A stretch of DNA of 64,000 nt from Nitzschia sp. DOCU1 (taxonomy: Eukaryota; Bacillariophyta; Bacillariophyceae; Bacillariales; Bacillariaceae): positions 2,695,534-2,759,533 of the forward strand of contig OX595986.1 of assembly GCA_951394045.1 (NCBI GenBank). The letters run 5' to 3'. Each line of letters opens with the position of its first letter. Within the stretch, counting starts at the first letter, position 1. Below the pieces are notes generated by a model that was not told the origin of the DNA, searched no databases, and saw only the letters and a list, made by a program, of their open reading frames with translations. Both the position numbers and the translations under genes were made by a program. Below are positions 51,212 through 60,075 of the stretch, in pieces.

Positions 51212-52707
51212 GCGAAACGCAAGAGAGAATCAAGGTCAGATAGTGATAAATATTGGTCGCGAGAAAGAGAATCAGCGACGTCATTCGCCTCTCCTGGGAA
51301 CCACTGGGAGTAGAGGCACAAGTCGTTCTCGATGATATACTCAGCAATCCACCGTGCGACTGCAAGCTTTTCGGGGTCAGAAACCACGTCATTGACGAAG
51401 TCGGCGGCAACTTCTTTCGTGCGGTGCAACCACCCCTCGGCATTAGTTGCATCCGTCTGAGCTAACAAGCAGGTCTCGGCCGGGAGGGGAGAGTGCATTT
51501 GGATCATCACGCCAATTGCCAGAAACTCCCCCATCCCTTGACCTTTCGTCTCCCACCTCTCGATCGGTACAGGCAACCTCCAAGCCAACCCACAGCCACA
51601 GTAGCACACCCCTCCCATGCCGTAGTAGCAAAAATCGGTGCGAAACATGACGTCAGGCCTGCGATGGACGAGATTGTTAATGCTGATCCCGTCCTTTGCC
51701 TTGTCAAGGATTCTTCGGCACGTCTTCAGGTCTTCAACCACCGTCTTTGGAATCTTGTATTCCACCTTGGTCTTGTTTGCCTTTCGTCGCTCCATGAAGG
51801 CCAAGTAACCCGAGACTCGGACGAGGAAATGTCTGGCCATCGGAATGATAGTGGCCGTGTGCTGTAGCCTCCCGTGTGTCGTCTCAAGATTTGAGAGAGT
51901 CGACCCGCCAGTGCAGATCAGCTGCAGGATCTGCTCTCTCCACTCAACAAACTTGTCAAAAGGGAGTGAGACGCGGAGCCGTCTGGTATCGATCAGCCAA
52001 CCCAAGACAACCTTCAGTTCTTCTGGTTGTCCTTCGGCCTCGTACTTGGATAGGGAAAGTGGATGGACTCGAGGCACCGGCTCGTTTGGGTGAACTGGCC
52101 GAGTCAACAAAGAGATTGTTAGTGGCATCAGGACCGAGAGTCTCCTGACCTTGTCCTCGTCTTCGTTTTGTAATTGGGGAACCATCCCAATTCCGTCGTC
52201 AAGAAAGTTGTCGGCCTGCCCGAAATCGTTTTCAGGGACGTCGACTGACAGGGCCCTTCCTCTGGCAAATGGGATTGAGTCAGGCAGTCTCTTCTTCATG
52301 GGGACCTCTACAGGAAGGAGGTTCAGAAGTTTTTCTGGATCGACACTTGTGCAGCGCTGAAGGGCATTGACTAGGTCGCAGCAGGCTTCCGCGAAGTCGC
52401 TAAACCTCGATGGATTCGGGCTTCCCCCGAAGGTCAGCCGGAGGGACAAAAGGAAAAACGTATTGGTCGCAAAGCAACTGCTCCCCGCCGCGTCCGGTGC
52501 TGAGGCATGGAGGCGGCGAAAGGCTTTGGACCAGTCGACTTTCATCAGGAAGATAGGAGCCGTTTCGTGCCTTAGCCTTGTTGAGACGATGAAATGGAAA
52601 ACTCTCGAAATGCAATGACCGAATCTGACCGGCGAGAGTTCTTCTTGAATTGTTCGTGAGTTTGGAGACTTTCCTGATGGGAAGTCCCAGGATAGGTCAT
52701 GGGTAAG
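50731..52707 (-). CDS. Reverse transcriptase (C-terminal part) and RNase H
   Basis: Continues the pol frame after the in-frame TGA at 52710-52708; 658 codons. It opens with LTHDLS, the end of a conserved RT strand, then motif A KVDWSKAF (Asp 57), LTFGGSPNP, and motif C NFLDDG (Asp 170-171), where Tyr of the usual Y-x-D-D is Phe-Leu. RNase H follows: RTDFCYYGMGG (first Asp), GEFLAIGVM (Glu), QTDATNAEGWL (Asp) and NDVADSLSRD. This RT-RH type lacks a connection to integrase and fits DIRS/Ngaro-group elements. The first ATG in this part is 52545; whether it is translated alone or by readthrough is unknown. The C-terminal 160 residues overlap the recombinase frame. Confidence 0.85.
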   Translation of the reverse strand, partial: LTHDLSWDFPSGKSPNSRTIQEELSPVRFGHCISRVFHFIVSTRLRHETAPIFLMKVDWSKAFRRLHASAPDAAGSSCFATNTFFLLSLRLTFGGSPNPSRFSDFAEACCDLVNALQRCTSVDPEKLLNLLPVEVPMKKRLPDSIPFARGRALSVDVPENDFGQADNFLDDGIGMVPQLQNEDEDKVRRLSVLMPLTISLLTRPVHPNEPVPRVHPLSLSKYEAEGQPEELKVVLGWLIDTRRLRVSLPFDKFVEWREQILQLICTGGSTLSNLETTHGRLQHTATIIPMARHFLVRVSGYLAFMERRKANKTKVEYKIPKTVVEDLKTCRRILDKAKDGISINNLVHRRPDVMFRTDFCYYGMGGVCYCGCGLAWRLPVPIERWETKGQGMGEFLAIGVMIQMHSPLPAETCLLAQTDATNAEGWLHRTKEVAADFVNDVVSDPEKLAVARWIAEYIIENDLCLYSQWFPGEANDVADSLSRDQYLSLSDLDSLLRFACPEQLPPNFHLCPVPEKIASWAYSMLPIRKGMPQSSKAPTRSKIALSSAGKISVPGLTSAKTFTWTDSVHQQESEFYVHLPKQSGKDSTPTVETVLPHLWQPPPSAMSAKWHRPSWRPDVQIPDSTPPEGLRRFYANNTGDTRIRTNRQPARKRSLPQS

Positions 52708-54018
52708 TCAGAACTTCGGGACTCTGTCTCCGTTTTCGTCGACCGTTGTTTGTGTTGCAATTCCTAACGGTGCGATCCAACAATCTGGAATATTCACAGC
52801 TTCTCTGACTGGCAAAGGTAAGCTGAAACCGTGCTTCCTTTCGTCTTCAAGCAGCTTTTCTAGTACCGCGGGATTCTCGGTCGCCGACTTGTGACTGCCT
52901 CGCTCCACAGCTTCGAGAACTGACCGTCTTCTTGCTTGCTCTGTCTGGTGTTTCAGGGGCGTCTGGACTCCCCTTGAGAGCCCTGATTCGATATTGTTCC
53001 AGAAGGGATGAAATCGAAGGAGCGGACGCAGCAAGCCGATCGGCTTGAACTCTGATCCGTAGGCCAGGCAGGTTCCCCCGGCTTCTTGAAAGGCGCGTTC
53101 AAGGTCCATGCTGTACTCTTGGAGGATAGAGAGGTTGTGTTCCGCGTCGTGGATAGTGAACCCAAATCGGAAACGACAATCAACCGGCTCAGGCTGTTCC
53201 CACTGAGCAACGGACTTGAGTGCCTCTAGAATTGAGACGCTTTCAAATTCTTCGACCGGCTGCGTTAGCTCGGGATGAATTTCTCGGGCGGCTTGGGCGA
53301 CAAGACGATCTCCGTCGGGCTGTTGCCCCGTCCCGTCAGTTGCCGGATGCGGTTCCGGACTTCGGCGGACTTGCAGCTTCTTGAGAGAGACCCCGGTGGA
53401 TCCCTCAAAGTTCGGTCCTTGGTTTGAATGTGGCTGTGGTCGGGCTTGCTGTTCTAGGGTTGTTGGAAGGTCCAACTCTGACGAACTCGGCTCCGGCGGA
53501 GGGAATTCCGGGTCTTGCCCCGGCTCTTTCGCATTCTCCCGTGGTTCCCTTGGGCTCCCCCTGGGTGAAATTGGCTTACCTATGAGTTTCTCGTTTTCTA
53601 GTCCAGCCTCGGCTAGACGTCGATCCTTCTTTCGAACTGTCAACGACATTCCGCTTTCGGTCCTACTCTTCTTGGAGGGGCTCCCTCCCAACGGCCTAGC
53701 TCCTCTTCCCGTCGAAGCCGGGTCCGGTTCTTGTCTTGTTCGCGCAACTTTGGGGGAATCAAACCTGAGTTGTGCTACCTTGGTTCCGAGCGACCGACTC
53801 GGGGACTGGTTTTCTGGGTCATCATTTTTCTTATCCTTGCTTGGGCTTGAAAACAATTGGGGAGGATTTGGCCACGGCGGTGGTAGGGCTGGCTTTCGCG
53901 GAGTGCCGACCTTTGGAGGGAGACTTGACCTTGGGCTGAGCCTTGGTGGTTCGAGCCTCAACTTTCTGGAAGTCTTCTTCTTCGGTGTGCCCCTTCCTTC
54001 GTCCTCCCCTTCTAGGAG
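52708..54018 (-). CDS. Pol N-terminal region, ending at an in-frame TGA inside the RT
   Basis: Same frame as gag and as the RT part downstream. It follows the gag stop (TGA, 54021-54019) directly; the first in-frame initiator-like codon is near 53961. The first 250 residues are Pro/Ser/Arg-rich and disordered. The remainder (FGFTIHDAEHNLS, YGSEFKPIGLLRPLLRFHPFW, then CWIAPLGIATQ) is the entry to the RT domain. The frame stops at GDRVPKF-TGA, where RTs of this group normally read R-L-x-x-D-L-S. A CGA (Arg) to TGA change would account for it. It is therefore either a nonsense mutation or a leaky stop. Confidence 0.75.
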   Translation of the reverse strand, partial: LLEGEDEGRGTPKKKTSRKLRLEPPRLSPRSSLPPKVGTPRKPALPPPWPNPPQLFSSPSKDKKNDDPENQSPSRSLGTKVAQLRFDSPKVARTRQEPDPASTGRGARPLGGSPSKKSRTESGMSLTVRKKDRRLAEAGLENEKLIGKPISPRGSPREPRENAKEPGQDPEFPPPEPSSSELDLPTTLEQQARPQPHSNQGPNFEGSTGVSLKKLQVRRSPEPHPATDGTGQQPDGDRLVAQAAREIHPELTQPVEEFESVSILEALKSVAQWEQPEPVDCRFRFGFTIHDAEHNLSILQEYSMDLERAFQEAGGTCLAYGSEFKPIGLLRPLLRFHPFWNNIESGLSRGVQTPLKHQTEQARRRSVLEAVERGSHKSATENPAVLEKLLEDERKHGFSLPLPVREAVNIPDCWIAPLGIATQTTVDENGDRVPKF

Positions 54019-56016
54019 TCAAAGCTCCCCTGTCAGGCAAAATCTTGTAAACTTCTTCAGACCTTTCACTGTCTCTTGATCAGGAGCCTTGTGGGACGAC
54101 GCTCTCAAGCAGTCGTCGCCGGCTTTGCAGAACCCACAGACGTGGTACCTGACGCAAGTGTCGTCTCGTGATCCGTTGAACTTGGGGACCTTGTCTCGGG
54201 GGACCTTCCCGTCGCAATGCAACTTCAAGAATTTGTCCCAGGTGTGATCATCCGGCATGATCACTCCTTGAATCGGCGATGGATTCTTGGCTCCTTTCTT
54301 CTTCTCGTCGGGTTTGGCTTTCTTGTTTGGACCGGGCCCTCGGGATCCACTCCCGTTTCCATTTTCGGATTCCCTCTTGGATCCCAGGAGATCAATGAGG
54401 CCTTTTGGAACTTGTCGTTTGAAAGCGTGGTTCTGAATCTCCCGCTGGATGGCGCTGATCGTGAATTCGAATTCGTCGAATCGAGTGTCGGCCATTTCCT
54501 TGGACTGTCGCACACTCAAGAACAGCGACTGGACGGCGAGATCGATTGCGTATACGACCTGGAGAGGAAAGGTCGGATCAGACTCGGCGCACGAATGATA
54601 TTGGTCCGAGCACATCTCCATATGCTCGACTTGGCACTGGAGGACCTGGGCTATCTTCGACTCTCCTCCAAAGAGGAAGCTGAAGAACTTATGCCCGTTC
54701 CGAATTTGTTCTTCAGCTCGGTCCATCGATGCCGGCATCGTCATCTTGGATGAGTCAAAGGCGGCTTTGATGTGGCGGTCTCCACTCTCCCTATCCATCG
54801 TGAAACCGGCTTCTAGCTCTCTTCCATTGGCGTTTCCGATTGACCCTCCGGTTGACTTTGAGAGGTGGAGGAGGGAGAAACATTGGTGACCGGGAAAGGC
54901 CCCTCCCGCCCACATGAGCTTCCCCTTTAGGGCTGCTCCTGCCACGGTTGCATTCGCGGCAAAGCTCCACCCGTGGATGTACTTCATCGAGTGGTTCAGG
55001 TCGTCTTGAGCTTCTTGAAGGGTCAAGTTGCTTTCCAAGAACTCCAGGATATCTTCTGGAGGAGAGTGTTTCTCGTCGGTTCCGTTGGTGGAGCAGAGTC
55101 TGCGGTAAGCAAGCTGGTCCTTTGGTCTCTTCTTATCGAACTTGTACTGGCTAACCTTCGGTCTTGATGCTGCTTGGTCTGAGAGAGAACGGATACTGGC
55201 AGCGATTCTATCCATCGCGTCCGAGTTTCTGGGTTCGTCTACGTCAACAGGATCGGGGTTATGGGGCTGGTCGACCGAATGGCGTCCCTTCTGCTGCTTG
55301 AACTCGAACCCATGAGGGGAGTTTCCATCGGTGCTGCAGATCGAAACGTTGACTCCAGGAATCTTCTCGTGCGCAACTAGGAACAGGAAAGTTAAAATAG
55401 CTCCCAGCTCTTCCATGCACCTTTCGTCTAGAATCTCGGTGGAATCTTCAATGAAGCTTGCGATCTCGCTTCTCATCTTGAGGAAACACTCGACTGGATC
55501 GTCCAAGGTCTTGTCGGAAGCCAGGGGCTCAGCCAAGAACGCCGGGATCAACTTGCAAGGTTTTCCAGTCCAGTCGATCCAGTTTCCTCCTCGTCTGGTT
55601 CCAGCCGGCTTCAATTCCATCAACTTCTTCTTGTCGTCGCATCCCAAGAGGGCCTTGACACAGTCCGTCTCGGGAACCTTGATCGATTCCCCATCAGCCG
55701 GACTGATTTCGGTGAAGAAATCCGACGGCTTGAAGGTAATCGGGTAGGAGTTGATCCCAAGCCCCAGTCCCAGGATCGCAAAGGGGATCGGCTCGGCTCC
55801 ACGACGGCCAATGTTCTTCACGTTATGGGCAGCCCGAAGCTTCCCATTAACCGGGTCGACGAAGGCGACGATGCAATCCTGCTCACTCGAGAGCGAGGCG
55901 AGGCAGTCGCCCGACGGCAAGTTGCTGAGGACGCCTTTGGCAGAGGCCAAGGCTTCGGCATGGAAGGAACCAAAGTTCGGGGTCTTTTTAAAAGCGCTGA
56001 ACCAGACAGGAGGCAT
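54019..56016 (-). CDS. Gag-like protein of the retroelement
   Basis: 665 residues from the ATG at 56016 (MPPVWFSAFKK), 60 bp inside the end of A1. Not matched to a known Gag by sequence, but position, size and ending fit. It has a helical middle (about 330-530), a Lys/Gly/Pro-rich basic stretch (about 550-590) and, near the C-terminus, a Cys/His cluster C-x5-C-x2-C-x5-C-x5-H (CVRYHVCGFCKAGDDC) that could be a nucleic-acid-binding zinc finger. It ends in TGA followed by CT, and the frame continues into pol without a shift. Confidence 0.78.
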   Translation of the reverse strand: MPPVWFSAFKKTPNFGSFHAEALASAKGVLSNLPSGDCLASLSSEQDCIVAFVDPVNGKLRAAHNVKNIGRRGAEPIPFAILGLGLGINSYPITFKPSDFFTEISPADGESIKVPETDCVKALLGCDDKKKLMELKPAGTRRGGNWIDWTGKPCKLIPAFLAEPLASDKTLDDPVECFLKMRSEIASFIEDSTEILDERCMEELGAILTFLFLVAHEKIPGVNVSICSTDGNSPHGFEFKQQKGRHSVDQPHNPDPVDVDEPRNSDAMDRIAASIRSLSDQAASRPKVSQYKFDKKRPKDQLAYRRLCSTNGTDEKHSPPEDILEFLESNLTLQEAQDDLNHSMKYIHGWSFAANATVAGAALKGKLMWAGGAFPGHQCFSLLHLSKSTGGSIGNANGRELEAGFTMDRESGDRHIKAAFDSSKMTMPASMDRAEEQIRNGHKFFSFLFGGESKIAQVLQCQVEHMEMCSDQYHSCAESDPTFPLQVVYAIDLAVQSLFLSVRQSKEMADTRFDEFEFTISAIQREIQNHAFKRQVPKGLIDLLGSKRESENGNGSGSRGPGPNKKAKPDEKKKGAKNPSPIQGVIMPDDHTWDKFLKLHCDGKVPRDKVPKFNGSRDDTCVRYHVCGFCKAGDDCLRASSHKAPDQETVKGLKKFTRFCLTGEL

Positions 56017-56075
56017 GGTGAAAGGCAAAAGAGGCGACGAGGGAAGCAAAAAACAACCAACAACAACTGAAAGTT

Positions 56076-56393
56076 AAATTAGAAAAAAAGCTACGTCCGG
56101 ATGGAGCAGCCCCAATTACTTGCAATTGTGAGCTGCTCCATCCCTTCTAGAAACGAGCAATCGTGCTCGAACCTCTCCGCTTGCACGGCAAAAACGACCG
56201 TTTCCGACGTAGAAACTTCCCCTTCACTCTTTGTTCGATTGCTCCATCGTTTGCAAATCGTTTGAGCACAGAGAGGGGAGAGGATTTTTCCGAAACGGCT
56301 CGACCGGCGTGGATGAGCGTGCCGGCGCTCCAAGGTTTGGAAGGGATGGAGGGCAGGCGGAGCCTCCCCTCTCCATACACTGCGTTCCGACGC
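56076..56393 (-). repeat. Split direct repeat A1 (5' terminal)
   Basis: 318 bp at the element's 5' end, apparently identical to A2. It should carry the element promoter and leader. The 12 bp inverted arms are at 56099-56110 and 56132-56143, about 85-130 nt before the gag ATG in the transcript. Confidence 0.92.
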
Positions 56394-56544
56394 ACCCCAC
56401 AAACTATTGTTGCTGCTGCGGTCCTGTTGACGACCTAATAGGACCTCATTGCTCGAGGCAAGGTATTATATTCGAGCTTTGGGACGCCCTTTGGATAATC
56501 GGAGATTGGCGTTACATTTGAAGGACGTGCTACTAGTGGAAACG

Positions 56545-58915
56545 ATGACGACTCCATCGTCGACCCAACAAAGCACGTCTGTCGCCTCCAGTCCCGATGT
56601 CTTGATGTTAGAAGAAGAATCAGCGGCACGAGCCAGTCTCGATAGCACCGTGGCAATATCGGCCATGCTCACACCGGATCAGGCACTAGATCGAAAGAAC
56701 TCGGTCAAAATTTTGGACTATACGCTTCCGAGATGTGCCATGCCTCCTCCATCGGAACTTTTGCCGGTCGAAACATTTGTGATGAACGCCATTCAATCAA
56801 AACACAACAACGACACAGACCCTACACATTCACAGGGCTATAAAGCTATTATTGATGCTCTCAAACGCCCCCTGGATCCACCCATGCTTCGAATGGTCTT
56901 GATTTCGTTACGCACCGCGGGCCAGGGAACGGTTTTGAACCTTTTGACGACACACGCCACTACTCATGCACAATTGATTCACTGGTTATTTCGATTTAAC
57001 GCTACAATGCGACCCAAGATCCCTCGTGATGAAAAGAGTGAGAGTATGTGCGAGGTATTTTACAACGGAAATCTTCTCGATGCGCATTTGCATCTCATCC
57101 TGGCCATGGTCTCGGCGAGGACCGTAAATCTCGTTCCAGCGTTGACAGCCGTCTGGAGAATGCTAGTGGAAAATATTGAACTGGAAGAAAGTTTGTAAGT
57201 ATTCAATTATTTCGTGAGAGTGGTCCGTTTATGCAGTCGTTATTTTTGCTCACTTTCGCCTCTATGCCATTTATGTGGTTAGTCAACATCGATTACATGC
57301 CATGCTTTGCACCATGATGCGATTAGTTCCCAAAGCCCGAACGGATCTGTTTCCAATCATTGCGTCTCGGTTTCCATTTTGGAAGGCTGAAAAGCGGATA
57401 TTGAAGTGGTACTGTATTCAGGCGCTGCGGGTATTGGACTATCTACCATCCATTCGAAAATCACTGCTTGAGTTGGTTATTGATAAGTGTCTTGAGATTG
57501 ATGTCAATATCAAAATTGACGAGAATGGAGAAGTTTCGATTGAAGAGGAGAAAGAAGAAAAAGACAAATCGATGGAAGCAAGCGAAACGGCGGAGGAGGA
57601 TTCACCAGCTCAAAAGGATGCGGTCGGAGAAAATGTGGATATTTTGTCGGACACGCTGGATTCGTTGCTGGCATTACTCTTCCGAACACTGAACGATGAA
57701 TCCAAGGATGGTCAGGGGGCAAGGGAATTATACTATGAAGTTCTTCCTGTCTTTGAATCAACAATCATTACGACACACAAGTCGAAATTTGTTCAATATT
57801 GCATGTTCCTGCTTTGTGGTTTGGAATCAGAGCGATTGACAGCCAACTCCGCTTTGAACGAACAGCACACCATTCTGCATAGAGATTTTGCCGCCAAGCT
57901 TCTTGAGTTAATTATGGACCCATATCGCGCTACGTTGACTCGACAGAGCGCAGCATGCTATTTGGCTTCCTTTGTCAGCAGAGCTTCCTACGTCGAAGCG
58001 GAGACTATCTGCGAAGCAGTGTCTGCGCTTTTACGGTGGGCTGAGGCATACATGGATTCTCTTGCTACCAACTCCATCCGAGCAGCCGATTCTAGGGAGC
58101 AAAGTGAGCTACACTCGCTCTTTTACACCGTTTGTCAGGCTGCTTTCTATATCATGTGCTTCCGTGGCGTTGAAGCTATTGCTTTTTACCAGGAAGCCCT
58201 TGCACACTACACCCAGAAGGAATCGAGTGAAAAAGCGGAAAAGATTCTCCTTCCAGACCCTAATGACATTGATCTCGGAGCTTCTCGGTGGACGAACATA
58301 TGCAACCATCAGCTGCAACCACTACGATTCTGCCTTGAGAGTGTTCGGAGCGAATTTTTGCATATTGCCCATGCCTACGAGTTGATCGATGAGCAAGACC
58401 TCGAGAAGTTGGTTGCGGACGCCAAGCGTATGTCCACTGGTAGAGTGAACAAAAGGGCGGCCTCTGCAATCACGACTGCAGCAACATTGGAAAAGCAACG
58501 TCGGAAGGGTGGTGTTGGTGGATTAGGACGGGGTTCAAATCCCTTAAGGTCGTTCTTTCCGTTTGATCCATTGTTACTGCGTCGATCGCACGCTTTCATT
58601 GAACCCTTCTACAAGCATTGGCAAGGCCCTGTTGAAGAAGAAGATGTTCTGGTTATTGATGAGGCACCTGAGGACAACGGGCAGATGTTTGACATGGAAG
58701 AAGATGGCCAAGACGCGGACGATTCGGATGACGACGAAGAAGAAGGGCCCGTCGTCGTCTCTGATCACGAGACCAAGGAGGACGACAGTGACAGCCACAG
58801 CGACGAAGATGCCTCATCTCATGCCATTATTAAAAAGAAGCAAGAGCAGAAAGAAGCGTGGGCTCAAACGCTGAAACGTCCAAGATCTCAGAGCATGGAA
58901 AACGGCAGTTGGTAG
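56545..58915 (+). CDS. RRN3: RNA polymerase I initiation factor RRN3 (TIF-IA)
   Basis: Bridges RNA polymerase I to the rDNA promoter complex. Exons are 56545-57194 and 57283-58915 (760 residues); the 88 bp intron (GTAAGT/GGTTAG) splits a Phe codon. The ATG at 56545 is the first true ATG in a frame open from 56449. It is an alpha-solenoid with RRN3 landmarks: LHLILAMVSARTVNLVPAL, QHRLHAMLCTMMRLVPKAR, FPFWKAEKRILKWYCIQALR, SLLELVIDKCLEIDVNIKID followed by an acidic loop, and FFPFDPLLLRRSHAFIEPFY near the C-terminus. The last 110 residues are acidic/Ser-rich. The YR retroelement ends 151 bp upstream, so the gene's promoter must lie largely within or beyond the element. Confidence 0.93.
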
Positions 58916-59021
58916 ATTATGGCTCTAAGTTATTGCCAGCGTTGACTATTTTCTTGGCCCGGAGAACTAGAATGATTTTCTTTGCTTTTACAGCGGAGGA
59001 CTAGCACGACCTTCTTTGTTT

Positions 59022-59585
59022 TTATGGTGGGGGGATGGAACTCTTCTTCAAGTAAATATCGTAGACAAGAGTCGACCCCGGCTTGACCAAACATTCTCCG
59101 CCTTCAAGACAAATTCCCTTGTCGCCAAACGCGAGCTCAGGAGGTATGATGGCTTGTACCTTTTGACCCACCCTCATTTCTGACACCATCTCGTTGATTC
59201 CAGGAATCACAGCTGTACTTCCTAGCTTGAATAGGAGCTCCTTTCCTCTGCCTTCGGCGTGCGTCGCATCAAAAATGACCCCGTTCGATAAATATCCAGT
59301 GTAGTCAATGGCAACAATGTCGCCCATCTGGGGATATCCCTTGTCCGAGTCCTTGGTAATCGCATATTTGATCCCAGAGTTCGTTTTGTAGATCGTGGGA
59401 GCTGCATTGGCCGGTTCAGTCCTCTGGGCCAGCGACGCGGCGAGGGAGGCTGTCACCACCGATCCGGCCGTTTTGATGAACGATCGACGGGACGAGTTCT
59501 CTGCGACCATGTTCAAAGAAAAGGCATCTGATTGACCGAGCGATGCGGCGAGAAGAGCAACGGAAGACAAGATTAAGGATCTCAT
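59022..59585 (-). CDS. FKBP-type peptidyl-prolyl isomerase, thylakoid lumen (Tat-type)
   Basis: Proline isomerase of the lumenal FKBP group; 187 residues from the ATG at 59585. The targeting sequence is tripartite: a signal peptide (LILSSVALLAASLGQ) ending in SDAFSL (plastid A-F motif), a twin-arginine motif SRRSFIKTAG with a hydrophobic stretch, and a cleavage site ANA-AP, together indicating Tat transport into the thylakoid lumen. The FKBP core (about 85-180) shows GDIVAIDYTGYLSNGVIFD, FKLGSTAVIPGINEMV and IIPPELAFGDKG. Some drug-pocket aromatic residues differ from human FKBP12, as in plant lumenal FKBPs; CLEGGEC near the end offers a possible disulfide. Confidence 0.92.
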   Translation of the reverse strand: MRSLILSSVALLAASLGQSDAFSLNMVAENSSRRSFIKTAGSVVTASLAASLAQRTEPANAAPTIYKTNSGIKYAITKDSDKGYPQMGDIVAIDYTGYLSNGVIFDATHAEGRGKELLFKLGSTAVIPGINEMVSEMRVGQKVQAIIPPELAFGDKGICLEGGECLVKPGSTLVYDIYLKKSSIPPP

Positions 59586-60075
59586 GTTGATTTGAAAACT
59601 TCGCGGTACCAAATTTGTGATCTGTTGCCGACACTCCGGCGAAGTTTGTTGTCGGGGTCTCGCTTTTGATTCAGCGAAACGATGTCAGAGGGATGATCTG
59701 ATGCCAACGAGTAGTGACGTGTTCGCACTTGGACAAAGCATCGCGAACTTTTTGGCGAAATTGACCAACACGACCCTACTTTCCGAGCCGTTTTTTCAAG
59801 ACCTCAGGAAAGGACTGTACTCATTGAGAGTAACCGTTTGATCCTCTCTGGCGATCAAGGGAGCTTTGTCATGTATTCGGCCGCTCTTCGCTGTTTTTAC
59901 CTTAGCATAGAATAGCTAGTAGCTAGTTAAAGCAATTGATGCTACAATCGTCGATGACAAAATGACTATAGACAAGAAGAATACTGTACTAGGGTCGAGA
60001 AACGCAAATCAATTCGGTCAGTTCTACTAGATCGCAATGGTACAGGGCCATTCTTGCTGATGGGATATCGCTAGT
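59586..60075. other. Intergenic region upstream of the FKBP gene
   Basis: About 490 bp with the FKBP promoter and the 3' UTR of the LarB-like gene (same strand). No gene or repeat recognised. Confidence 0.4.

Larger units (their letters stand above)
49173..56393 (-). mobile_element. Tyrosine-recombinase retrotransposon, Ngaro/PAT-like (split direct repeats)
   Basis: A 7,221 bp element read on the minus strand as A1 (56393-56076), gag, RT-RNase H, tyrosine recombinase, B1 (49895-49703), A2 (49702-49385), a 19 bp spacer, B2 (49365-49173). Both repeat pairs look identical by eye. The A1-ORFs-B1A2-B2 order is the split-direct-repeat form of Ngaro and PAT elements, which replicate through a circle rejoined by the recombinase; DIRS proper has inverted termini. 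No LTRs, no DDE integrase and no methyltransferase domain were recognised. All needed proteins are represented, but two in-frame TGA codons break gag-pol. It lies between the HA-repeat gene and RRN3; no target-site duplication is apparent, as expected for recombinase insertion. Confidence 0.9.

Noticed and set aside
49173..56393. LTR retrotransposon interpretation of the repeats
   Set aside because: The outer ends do not carry the same repeat: one end has B and the other A, with an internal B-A junction, and the enzyme is a tyrosine recombinase rather than a DDE integrase.
56163..56438. Open frames of about 90-110 codons inside the A repeats, present twice
   Set aside because: They lie in terminal repeats, occur in several frames at once and do not extend into any element gene.
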